Assembly: GCA_948815685.1 (NCBI GenBank)
Contig: CAQJOC010000047.1
Location: 1-8,635 of the forward strand
Length of the DNA stretch: 8,635 nucleotides
DNA from: an uncultured Eubacteriales bacterium
Lineage (GTDB): Bacteria > Bacillota > Clostridia > Oscillospirales > Acutalibacteraceae
Direction: 5' to 3'
Below the pieces are notes generated by a model, which was not told where the DNA came from, made no database searches, and saw nothing but the letters and a program-made list of their open reading frames with translations. Positions 1 to 5,123 of this stretch are shown here, piece after piece. The position numbers and the translations under genes are program-made. Positions within the stretch are counted from its first letter, which is position 1; each line of letters begins with the position of its first letter.

Positions 1-44
1 ATGCAAATGCAAAAGTTGCAGCGATAAAAGCAGCTTTAAACTAA
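1..44 (+). CDS. C-terminal end of an unrecognised coiled-coil protein (5' truncated by window edge)
   Basis: An open frame runs from the window edge to a TAA at 42-44 and reads ANAKVAAIKAALN. The Ala/Lys-rich helical composition matches the ends of the two complete proteins downstream. The pattern A-x-V-x-A-[IL]-x3-L-N is shared exactly with the tail of the protein at 1578-2297 (AEVDALEKQLN) and partly with the tail of the one at 347-1195 (AQLEALQKK). I infer a third member of the same family lying upstream. Only 13 residues are visible, so chance similarity between helical tails is possible and the reading frame is not proven. Confidence 0.4.
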   Translation, partial: ANAKVAAIKAALN

Positions 45-346
45 ATATTTGATTTGAGCCGCTCGTAAGTTTACTTATGATATCGGTTAATAGAAAAAAT
101 TTGTAAAGACTTAATAGAGGAAGATCGGGAATTTCAATGTGCTGGCTTGTCGGTGCTTCCTGATCCTGGTCTTAATATCCATTTGAAATTCAGTAATAAC
201 ATCCATAATAACATTTAATAAACATTATAACCAAAAGAATTAGTTTAATTTATATGTAGGTGTAGGAGTAGTCGGGTGTATACAGTTTTGTTCATAAATA
301 AATTTTTAGATAAAGTGATTAAAAATAAAGAAAGGATGATTTATAA
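45..346 (+). other. Intergenic region, no gene; weak hairpin and leader of the next gene
   Basis: I see no convincing gene in these 302 bases. A 9-bp stem with one G-T wobble (GATCGGGAA 123-131 with TTCCTGATC 157-165) encloses a 25-nt loop. It lacks a following T-run, so it is not a canonical terminator. The loop contains TGGCTTGTCGGTG (143-155), which resembles part of the terminator after the next gene. TTGAAA (183-188) with CATAAT (204-209) could be a promoter, but the 15-nt spacer is short. Bases 195-225 contain three imperfect copies of AATAACAT. The right end holds the leader motif and ribosome binding site described separately. Confidence 0.5.
266..340 (+). promoter_or_regulatory. 5' leader with a motif shared by both paralogues, and RBS of the first gene
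   Basis: GAGTAGTCGGGTG (266-278) matches GAGTAGTTGGCTG (1516-1528) at 11 of 13 positions, and both lie a short distance upstream of a paralogue start (68 and 49 nt). Both leaders then carry a T-run followed by AAGTGA or AAAGTGA and end in nearly the same ribosome binding site. Here that site is GAAAGGATGAT (330-340), six bases before the ATG at 347. The shared leader could be a remnant of gene duplication or a conserved regulatory element; the sequence alone does not decide. Confidence 0.4.
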
Positions 347-1195
347 ATGGCATTGAACATAGCCACTGCGGCGATTGGATTTTTGCTTGCTGCTAGTGCA
401 GTTTCTATGGTGACAGTCGGAACCATTAGCTTGGTTAAGACAATAAAAGCCGAACAAGAATGGAAGGAAATCAACACTAAGTTAACGGCTGTTAAAGATA
501 GTACCGGTATGTCAAGCTTGGCAGAATCATTAGACAAGAATAATGAAAAGAATAAAAAAGATCAGAAAGATCAAAATGAAAAGATAGAATTGATCAACAC
601 TGAAGCACAGCTTAAAAAGGATATCGAGGCTTTGGAAGCTGATATAAAACAAGCACAAAAAGATTTAGCTCCAGCTAAAGCTGAGCAGACTAAATGGGAA
701 AATGCCAGAAAAACAGTCAAGGAAATGAAAAGGGATGTTACTGCTTGGTTGACTATGAATACTCAAACAGATCTACAAGCGTTGGCTGATGCATCGATTT
801 GGAGTCCGATATTAGGACCTGCTGCTGGTGCTATTGCCCCGACTTTCAACGTTGGTGGTGGTGGTGGGCTCGTCGGCCAGATGCCAGCACTGAAAGATGC
901 ATTGGCTGCTGTCGCGGGGCGTAGAACCGGTGGGGTGTATAATGCCGGGGCATTCCCGTTGCATCGGTTGATCGAAATGCTGCACGACCGGCAGGCGGCC
1001 GGCGCTGGTGCTGCTAACCCGGCTGGTGCTGTCGAAGATGCTTTTGTCAAAAATTTCTTCGAAGAACTTTGTAAGCCTGAACTAACGGCTGCTCAGGCAG
1101 AAGTGAAGAAGTTTGACGATGCTATCAAAGATAATACCGCTAAGCTAAAGGAGAAACAAGCTCAATTAGAGGCTTTGCAGAAAAAAAATAAGTAA
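347..1195 (+). CDS. Unrecognised membrane-anchored coiled-coil protein with Gly/Ala-rich GC-rich centre (paralogue 1)
   Basis: I do not recognise this 282-residue protein. Residues 4-30 form an uncharged hydrophobic segment that starts without basic residues and is followed by Lys-rich sequence. This suggests a membrane anchor with the C-terminal bulk in the cytoplasm, though a secreted or membrane-inserting helix is possible. Residues 31-135 are highly charged and predicted coiled coil. Residues 150-230 are Gly/Ala/Pro-rich, with five consecutive Gly at 170-174 followed by LVG and AL (181-182). NAGAF lies at 199-203 and KPELTAAQ at 243-250, and a second coiled coil runs from about 245 to 282. 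The same ordered motifs occur in the protein at 1578-2297, so they appear to be paralogues. The ATG at 347 has a good Shine-Dalgarno (AAGGATGAT) six bases upstream. A strong terminator follows, so it is probably transcribed alone or with upstream genes. The central DNA is much more GC-rich than the flanks. Gene reality is well supported; function is unknown. Confidence 0.8.
   Translation: MALNIATAAIGFLLAASAVSMVTVGTISLVKTIKAEQEWKEINTKLTAVKDSTGMSSLAESLDKNNEKNKKDQKDQNEKIELINTEAQLKKDIEALEADIKQAQKDLAPAKAEQTKWENARKTVKEMKRDVTAWLTMNTQTDLQALADASIWSPILGPAAGAIAPTFNVGGGGGLVGQMPALKDALAAVAGRRTGGVYNAGAFPLHRLIEMLHDRQAAGAGAANPAGAVEDAFVKNFFEELCKPELTAAQAEVKKFDDAIKDNTAKLKEKQAQLEALQKKNK
841..1020 (+). other. GC-rich island inside paralogue 1
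   Basis: A hand count gives 112 G or C in 180 bases (about 62%), against 14 of 60 in 541-600. The rise begins around 780 and falls back to about 42% in 1021-1080. The island encodes the Gly/Ala-rich centre, including a run of five Gly codons (854-868), and GCTGGTGCT recurs just around it. Codons such as CGG, GTC and GCC, uncommon elsewhere in the window, are used here. The reading frame is intact, so the island is coding sequence and not an interruption. Confidence 0.75.
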
Positions 1196-1218
1196 TTATA
1201 GGTTTTGCTCGACACACT

Positions 1219-1277
1219 AAAAAAGTTTAGCCATGGCTTGGTGGTGAATGCCACTGGGCTAATTTTTTTTCTTTTTT
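1219..1277 (+). terminator. Intrinsic terminator after paralogue 1
   Basis: A-run 1219-1224, stem TTAGCC (1227-1232) with GGCTAA (1257-1262), and an inner stem GTGG (1241-1244) with CCAC (1251-1254) extended by wobble pairs around a TGAATG loop. Eight T (1263-1270), a C and six more T follow directly. The hairpin begins about 30 bases after the stop codon. This is the clearest rho-independent terminator in the window. The A-run can pair with the T-run, so it may also work in the other direction. Confidence 0.85.
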
Positions 1278-1406
1278 GGTTTTAGCATTTTTTCACGAAA
1301 AAAGGTGAAAAAGATATAAGGATATTTTGTTACTTTTGTTTTTTAAATATTTAACTATATATAATGTAATAACTTAATATTTTTATTCAAAACATAAAAT
1401 ATTAAA

Positions 1407-1441
1407 ATTAAATATAATATTTAATTGATATAATATTTAAT
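1407..1441. repeat. AT-only palindrome and 14-bp direct repeat overlapping the promoter of paralogue 2
   Basis: ATTAAATAT (1407-1415) and ATATTTAAT (1417-1425) form a perfect 9-bp inverted repeat around a single A. ATATAATATTTAAT occurs at 1412-1425 and again at 1428-1441, so the period is 16 bp. The second copy overlaps the -35 box and spacer of the promoter. The arrangement would suit an operator or a curved upstream element, but in such AT-rich DNA it may also be simple sequence drift. Confidence 0.6.
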
Positions 1442-1453
1442 CTATGTTATTAT
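1425..1453 (+). promoter_or_regulatory. Candidate sigma-A promoter of paralogue 2
   Basis: TTGATA (1425-1430), a 17-base spacer and TATTAT (1448-1453) each match the consensus at five of six positions. Transcription would begin near 1460 and give a leader of about 118 bases, which contains the motif shared with paralogue 1. The strong terminator upstream means this gene needs its own promoter. Other AT-rich hexamer pairs nearby are possible. Confidence 0.5.
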
Positions 1454-1515
1454 ATTATAAATAATTATAAAAACTGGGATTAATAAATCAAAGGCTAAAA
1501 GGTAAAAAGACTGAA

Positions 1516-1571
1516 GAGTAGTTGGCTGATATAAACTATTTTTTAATAGTTAAGTGAAGGAAAGGATAGAT
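1516..1571 (+). promoter_or_regulatory. 5' leader motif and RBS of paralogue 2
   Basis: GAGTAGTTGGCTG (1516-1528) is the counterpart of the motif at 266-278. The ribosome binding site GAAAGGATAGAT (1560-1571), six bases before the ATG at 1578, is nearly the same as the one in front of paralogue 1. It decides the start: the in-frame GTG at 1554 precedes this Shine-Dalgarno and would place it inside the gene. Confidence 0.5.
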
Positions 1572-1577
1572 TATATT

Positions 1578-2297
1578 ATGTCAAAATTGACTGTCGGATT
1601 GCTGATACCAACTTTGTTAGTGGGAACAGCTACAGTATGTATTGGAATCCCGACATTAGTAAATCAGTATTTATTAAAAAATGAGGTAAAAAACCAAGGG
1701 GCAACGCTAAATAAAATTAATTTGCAGCTTAATGGTGATGAAAAATCTAAGAAAGAAATCGACAGCGAAAAAAAAAACGAATATGGAAGAAAAGAGATTA
1801 AAGTAAACTTGATAGTTGCCAGAGATAAACTTAATAAAGCAAAGGAGAAATTCGACCGAGTTAAAGGCGGAGCTGACTCAATGATGGAGTTAGCGAAGCT
1901 CCTTGGGACAATAAAGGGAGAATCACGTAACTTGGATTTAAGTTTAGATGAAAATAGATTTCCATTTTTAGTAGGGAATAACTCTGTGCCGCTCGGCGGG
2001 AAAAATGGCGGAGGAGTAGGCGATGTGGAGGCTCTTTATCAAAAATGTGAAGATGCAGCAGAAAGGGCTGGTAAAGATATTAGTTTGAAAAAAATTACAG
2101 CGGGGGAGTTTTGGAGTAAAATAGCAAATGTAAAGCCATTGGGATGGCTTAGAAGTGTTCCTAGGGACGCGGCTAAGGTTCTTCAGCTTCAGATAGAGAA
2201 TAAGGCAAAGAGTGAGCTTAAATCTGCTCAAAAAATCGTTGCAAAGGAACAGGCAGAAGTTGATGCACTGGAGAAACAGTTAAATGAAACCGTGTGA
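1578..2297 (+). CDS. Unrecognised membrane-anchored coiled-coil protein (paralogue 2)
   Basis: I do not recognise this 239-residue protein. Residues 4-30 are hydrophobic (one Lys at position 3) and look like a single membrane anchor; basic residues follow. Residues 33-100 are Lys/Glu-rich and probably coiled coil. A Gly-rich centre lies at 139-148 (GGGVG at 144-148, AL at 152-153). TAGEF is at 174-178 and KSELKSAQ at 211-218, and a coiled coil extends to the C-terminus. These motifs recur in the same order in the protein at 347-1195, which supports common ancestry despite low overall identity. The Gly-rich codons are locally GC-rich but there is no large island. I chose the ATG at 1578 because a Shine-Dalgarno lies six bases before it. 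The stop is only 13 bases from the stop of the convergent small gene, and I see no terminator of its own. Function unknown; a structural or envelope-associated role is only a guess. Confidence 0.75.
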   Translation: MSKLTVGLLIPTLLVGTATVCIGIPTLVNQYLLKNEVKNQGATLNKINLQLNGDEKSKKEIDSEKKNEYGRKEIKVNLIVARDKLNKAKEKFDRVKGGADSMMELAKLLGTIKGESRNLDLSLDENRFPFLVGNNSVPLGGKNGGGVGDVEALYQKCEDAAERAGKDISLKKITAGEFWSKIANVKPLGWLRSVPRDAAKVLQLQIENKAKSELKSAQKIVAKEQAEVDALEKQLNETV

Positions 2298-2310
2298 AAA
2301 AGATAACGTT

Positions 2311-2496
2311 TTAAAGTTTATTGTATTCTGTCCAATTTTTTGAAATTTCAGCATCTATTTCGGAGGGAATGCTAACTTCCCCTTTTTGAGACCGATATGA
2401 TGGATAGTTTACCGGTTCAGTAATTTTTGATGGAGAATTTTTTAAATTTTTTGGCTCTATTTTTACGAAATCTGAAAGTTTTTTAGGGTTTTCCAT
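2311..2496 (-). CDS. Unrecognised 61-residue protein, minus strand
   Basis: A small gene on the minus strand. The start is the ATG whose complement is 2494-2496, and a Shine-Dalgarno AAGGAGA (complement of 2506-2512) lies nine bases upstream. That is the best ribosome binding site in the window and the reason I reject the longer reading from 2562. The product is hydrophilic, rich in Lys, Pro, Ser and Glu, and has no membrane segment, signal peptide or cysteine; it should be a small cytoplasmic protein. Its most distinctive part is the C-terminal half, with SQKGEVSIPSEID followed by an acidic helix ending in NWTEYNKL. It is convergent with paralogue 2 and divergent from the carboxypeptidase. 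I do not recognise a family. The ribosome binding site makes it likely real, but short length keeps this uncertain. Confidence 0.6.
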   Translation of the reverse strand: MENPKKLSDFVKIEPKNLKNSPSKITEPVNYPSYRSQKGEVSIPSEIDAEISKNWTEYNKL

Positions 2497-2594
2497 ATAT
2501 AGAAATCTCCTTATGATGATTATATAGTTATTACTGTAGAATAGTTTTATCATTTTGAGCATAAATTATACTAATTTGTGTCGAGGTGATTAGA
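2497..2594. promoter_or_regulatory. Divergent intergenic region between the small gene and the carboxypeptidase
   Basis: Only about 98 bases separate the two divergent starts, so promoters for both should lie here or overlap the genes. On the plus strand TATACT (2567-2572) is a plausible -10 box, but the hexamer 17 bases upstream (GTTTTA) is a poor -35 and the leader would be very short. On the minus strand TATAAT occurs around 2563-2568, also without a good -35. GAGGTGAT (2583-2590) is the Shine-Dalgarno of the carboxypeptidase. No operator-like repeat is evident. Confidence 0.3.
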
Positions 2595-3737
2595 TTGACT
2601 TTAAAAAAATTTTTTTCCATTATGTTGGCAATTATGCTACTTTTGTTTCCGCAAATTTGTCTAGCTGAAAATAATAAACTGGAAATTAGCTCACAATCAT
2701 ATATTTTAATGGAGCAAACTACCGGTGAACTTATTTGTGAAAAAAATTCTCATGAAGTCAGATCTGCAGCCTCAGTTATGAAAACGATGATACTTCTTGT
2801 AGCTATAGAAGCCGTGGACTGTGGGAAAATTTCTGAAGGAGATATGGTCAACATAAGTGATGCTGCAGCGGGTATTTCAGGGGCTAATGTGTGGCTTAAA
2901 TCTGGAGAATCGGTTAGTGTAAGAGATTTGATTAAGTCTGTGGCTATGGTTTCGGCAAACGACGCTTGCATTGCGTTAGCTGAGTTTATTGGGGGTTCTG
3001 AGGGGAAATTTATAGCAATGCTCAATGAACGAGCGAAAGATATTGGCATGAATGACACAATTTTTAAAGATTGCATAGGCTCTGATGAAGATGGAAATGT
3101 TACAAGTGCTTATGATATGGCTCTTGTTTCCCGAGAATTGATGGAACATGACAGTATTTTACCTTATATTTCAACATGGATAGATCATATTCGCGATGGG
3201 CAAACCCAGATAGTAAATACGAATAAATTGCTTAAGACTTATCAGGGAACTATTGGAATAAAAACCGGGACAAGTGAAAAAGCCGGAAGTTGTATGTCTG
3301 CATGTGCCAAAAGAGATAATTTGACTTTAATTGCGGTAGTTTTAGGCGGCTCAGATAGTAAAACGAGATTTCGTGACATAGCCTCTCTTTTAGATTACGG
3401 ATTTTCAAGTTATATTATGGTTGAACCTAAAACTCCGGAAACCCTTATTAATGAAATTAAAGTTAAAGGTGGAATGAACTCAAAAGTTGGAATAACCCCT
3501 CAGGTAGACGGCAAGTTTATAATTCCTAAAGGAAAAGAAAGGGAAGTGGATTGTGAAGTTTGTGTAGAGGATGAAATAATTGCACCAATTTCGGTTGGTA
3601 TTAAAGTTGGCTCTATTATTTACAGATTGGGAGATAAAACTTTAGCAGAATATGACATATTAACGACATCTAGCGTAGAAAAAATTAATTTTTTATTAGT
3701 ATTAAAAAAATTGTGGCATAGCTTTTTGGCACTTTAG
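2595..3737 (+). CDS. D-alanyl-D-alanine carboxypeptidase, S11 family (low-molecular-weight PBP)
   Basis: This 380-residue enzyme removes the terminal D-Ala from peptidoglycan pentapeptides on the outer face of the membrane. A signal peptide occupies residues 1-24 (basic start, hydrophobic core, LA before ENN). The penicillin-binding catalytic motifs are in order: SVMK with Ser60 and Lys63, SAN at 120-122, and KTG at 223-225 followed by TSEKAGSC, typical of clostridial DacF-like proteins. Residues from about 270 form the beta-rich PBP5-like C-terminal domain. The last stretch (NFLLVLKKLWHSFLAL) is a likely amphipathic membrane anchor. The active-site box is unusual: relatives mostly read S-x-T-K, with Thr before Lys, and here it is Met. 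I chose the TTG at 2595 because GAGGTGAT (2583-2590) is a good Shine-Dalgarno four bases upstream; the GTG at 2586 lies inside it. No clear terminator follows. Family assignment is secure; the particular paralogue (dacA, dacB or dacF) is not. Confidence 0.93.
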   Translation: MTLKKFFSIMLAIMLLLFPQICLAENNKLEISSQSYILMEQTTGELICEKNSHEVRSAASVMKTMILLVAIEAVDCGKISEGDMVNISDAAAGISGANVWLKSGESVSVRDLIKSVAMVSANDACIALAEFIGGSEGKFIAMLNERAKDIGMNDTIFKDCIGSDEDGNVTSAYDMALVSRELMEHDSILPYISTWIDHIRDGQTQIVNTNKLLKTYQGTIGIKTGTSEKAGSCMSACAKRDNLTLIAVVLGGSDSKTRFRDIASLLDYGFSSYIMVEPKTPETLINEIKVKGGMNSKVGITPQVDGKFIIPKGKEREVDCEVCVEDEIIAPISVGIKVGSIIYRLGDKTLAEYDILTTSSVEKINFLLVLKKLWHSFLAL

Positions 3738-4023
3738 TAGAAGTATTTGTAATTATCATGATTGGCGTACATATAAGACCGAAATGTCATATTGAAAAAT
3801 TTAATAACAATTGTAGAATATTTTTGTAAATGGAATACCTCACAAAAATTATATAGTGACAATGCTTCGTTAAATTTTTAAATAAATTATATAACCAATT
3901 CATATAAATGCTTATTAATTACTAAGATTTTAGTGTTATATAATTGAAAATATGCCTATAAATCTTATTTAAAGTTTATAGATATTTTTTGTGAGGTGTT
4001 TATTAAGAGAGTGGGATTTTTAT
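3738..4023 (+). other. Intergenic region before nth, with a long-range 12-bp inverted repeat
   Basis: No gene is visible in these 286 AT-rich bases. ACCTCACAAAAA (3837-3848) and TTTTTGTGAGGT (3986-3997) are perfect reverse complements 137 bases apart. ATTTTTGT (3820-3827) can also pair with ACAAAAAT (3842-3849), so two alternative stems share one arm. CTATAAA (3956-3962) and TTTATAG (3975-3981) form a weak local stem followed by six T. TTGAAA (3944-3949) could be a -35 box, but no good -10 follows at the right distance. No strong terminator for the carboxypeptidase is seen. Confidence 0.4.
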
Positions 4024-4680
4024 ATGGATAATAAAGAAAAAATTCTGTTATGCATTGAAAAATTAAAAAGTGAATACCCGAATTCTAAATGTTCTTTAAC
4101 ATATAATAGTCCTCTGGAAATGCTTATAGCCACGCGTCTTTCAGCACAATGTACGGATTTAAGAGTTAATGAGGTAACTCCTACACTATTTGCAAAATTT
4201 CCGGATGCTCATGCTTTTGCCAATGCTGACATTTGCGAAGTGGAAAAATGCATTTATACCTGTGGCCTTTACAAAACCAAAGCGAGAGACATCGTAGAAA
4301 TGTGCAAAAAAATAATAAATGAATTTGACGGAAAAGTTCCCGATACGATGGAAAAACTTACTTCTTTGCCGGGTGTTGGAAGAAAAACCGCTAATTTAGT
4401 TTTAGGTGATATATACGGAAAACCTGCCATTGTTGTAGATACTCATTTTATAAGAATTACCCATCGTTTAGGGTTTCATAATTCAAAGGATGCTGTTACA
4501 ATAGAAAAAATCATGAGAAATATTGTTCCGGAAGATGAATCAAATTCATTTTGTCATCGTATAGTTTCTCATGGACGAGCTATTTGTAATGCGAAAAAAC
4601 CTAAATGTGATTTATGTTGTTTAAAAGAATTTTGTACGTATTTTAATATTGATAAAAATTTCTCAAAACAGAAAATATAA
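4024..4680 (+). CDS. nth: Endonuclease III (DNA glycosylase/AP lyase)
   Basis: Nth removes oxidised pyrimidines from DNA and cleaves at the resulting abasic site, starting base excision repair. The 218 residues are the usual length. LSAQCTD (39-45) is the conserved early motif. The helix-hairpin-helix LPGVGRKTA spans about 115-123 and includes catalytic Lys121. VVDTH holds the catalytic Asp139. The C-terminal [4Fe-4S] site is complete, with Cys188, Cys195, Cys198 and Cys204 in the C-x6-C-x2-C-x5-C pattern. I chose the ATG at 4024 because the family's N-terminus begins here; GAGAGTGG about nine bases upstream serves as a weak Shine-Dalgarno. An in-frame GTG at 3991 would add 11 residues unlike the family. 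The gene stands apart from both neighbours (286 and 443 bases), so it is probably its own transcription unit. All key residues are present. Confidence 0.96.
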   Translation: MDNKEKILLCIEKLKSEYPNSKCSLTYNSPLEMLIATRLSAQCTDLRVNEVTPTLFAKFPDAHAFANADICEVEKCIYTCGLYKTKARDIVEMCKKIINEFDGKVPDTMEKLTSLPGVGRKTANLVLGDIYGKPAIVVDTHFIRITHRLGFHNSKDAVTIEKIMRNIVPEDESNSFCHRIVSHGRAICNAKKPKCDLCCLKEFCTYFNIDKNFSKQKI

Positions 4681-5123
4681 TAAATAAATCCGGGAAACAC
4701 GGGAAAAATTTTTATTATTTTTTTATTCTGCAAAAGATTGGTTTAATTTTTAGGTTATTTGACTTATAAGCCTATGCCATAAGGTAATATGGTTTCATAA
4801 TTATGCTATTTCACAATGACCTCCTGCAAAATCAAAATGTACTCATAAATAAAAGACAAAATATCTGGCTATGGATGACTTTAAAATGGGAAAAATTGCA
4901 AATTTCGAGACTATAATTATAAAAAGTATTAGCTTTTTAATACCTAAGGTTGATTTTACAAAAGGTCTATTTTAATTTCGCAGGAGATCTAATATTACAC
5001 TTCTTAGACAAAGGTATATGAGCTTGAAACTTTTCCTTTTCAAATTATTGTGTTATAAGTTGTAAAGACCGGTAATAGCTGATAATATTATATTCAGATA
5101 TTGCTTTAAGTGAGATGATATAA
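4681..5123 (+). other. Long intergenic region between nth and addB, no convincing gene
   Basis: These 443 bases contain no ORF with both a ribosome binding site and plausible coding sequence. The nth stop is followed by CGGGAAA twice (4691-4697, 4700-4706, period 9) and then T-rich sequence; this may serve as a poor terminator but the stem is too short to call. Small hairpins include CCATA/TATGG (4777-4781, 4788-4792), AAAAAG/CTTTTT (4921-4926, 4933-4938) and TTGAAA/TTTCAA (5024-5029, 5038-5043). A 34-codon frame from ATG 4871 has no Shine-Dalgarno. Shine-Dalgarno-like AGGAG strings occur around 4981-4985 and on the minus strand at about 4820-4825 but lead to nothing. The region may be a decayed gene or hold an unrecognised RNA. 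Confidence 0.45.
5060..5088 (+). promoter_or_regulatory. Candidate promoter of addB
   Basis: TTGTAA (5060-5065), a 17-base spacer and TAATAT (5083-5088) resemble a sigma-A promoter. GATAAT (5081-5086) is a better -10 but with a 15-base spacer. Transcription would start near 5095 and give a leader of about 30 bases before the proposed ATT start. The match is moderate in AT-rich DNA. Confidence 0.35.

Larger units (their letters stand above)
1278..1577 (+). other. AT-rich intergenic region carrying the promoter and leader of paralogue 2
   Basis: These 300 bases contain no gene. Bases 1320-1475 are almost only A and T and hold an inverted repeat, a 14-bp direct repeat and a promoter, listed separately. 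Bases 1476-1577 form the likely 5' leader of the following gene, including the motif shared with the first paralogue and the ribosome binding site. A GTG at 1554 could extend the next gene by eight codons, but it lies just before the Shine-Dalgarno and is unlikely to be the start. Confidence 0.55.

Noticed and set aside
101..117. TTGTAAAGAC followed by TAATAG at 101-117, also present at 5060-5076
   Set aside because: A ten-base match between two AT-rich regions; could be a shared -35-like string but I cannot exclude chance.
137..163. Eight-codon frame MCWLVGAS as a leader peptide
   Set aside because: The purine-rich stretch is about 14 bases upstream, too far, and the frame lies inside a hairpin; no regulated gene logic is visible.
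123..165. Hairpin as a terminator of the truncated gene
   Set aside because: A 25-nt loop and no T-run; kept only as part of the intergenic description.
841..1030. GC-rich island as a variable region of a diversity-generating retroelement
   Set aside because: No reverse transcriptase, no template repeat copy and no adenine-biased pattern in the window.
763..1050. 95-codon open frame on the minus strand opposite the GC-rich island
   Set aside because: Its Pro/Ala/Ser-rich product is what the complement of Gly/Ala codons gives; it overlaps a well-supported gene fully.
1968..2231. 87-codon minus-strand frame inside paralogue 2
   Set aside because: Shadow of the coding strand; the plus-strand gene has a good Shine-Dalgarno and paralogue support.
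2497..2562. N-terminal extension of the small minus-strand gene by 22 codons
   Set aside because: A strong AAGGAGA lies inside the extension at the right distance from the internal ATG.
3991..4023. GTG at 3991 as the nth start
   Set aside because: It would add 11 residues not seen in the family and has only a T-run in front; ATG 4024 begins the conserved N-terminus.
4871..4975. 34-codon frame in the nth-addB gap
   Set aside because: No Shine-Dalgarno and no recognisable sequence; expected by chance in AT-rich DNA.
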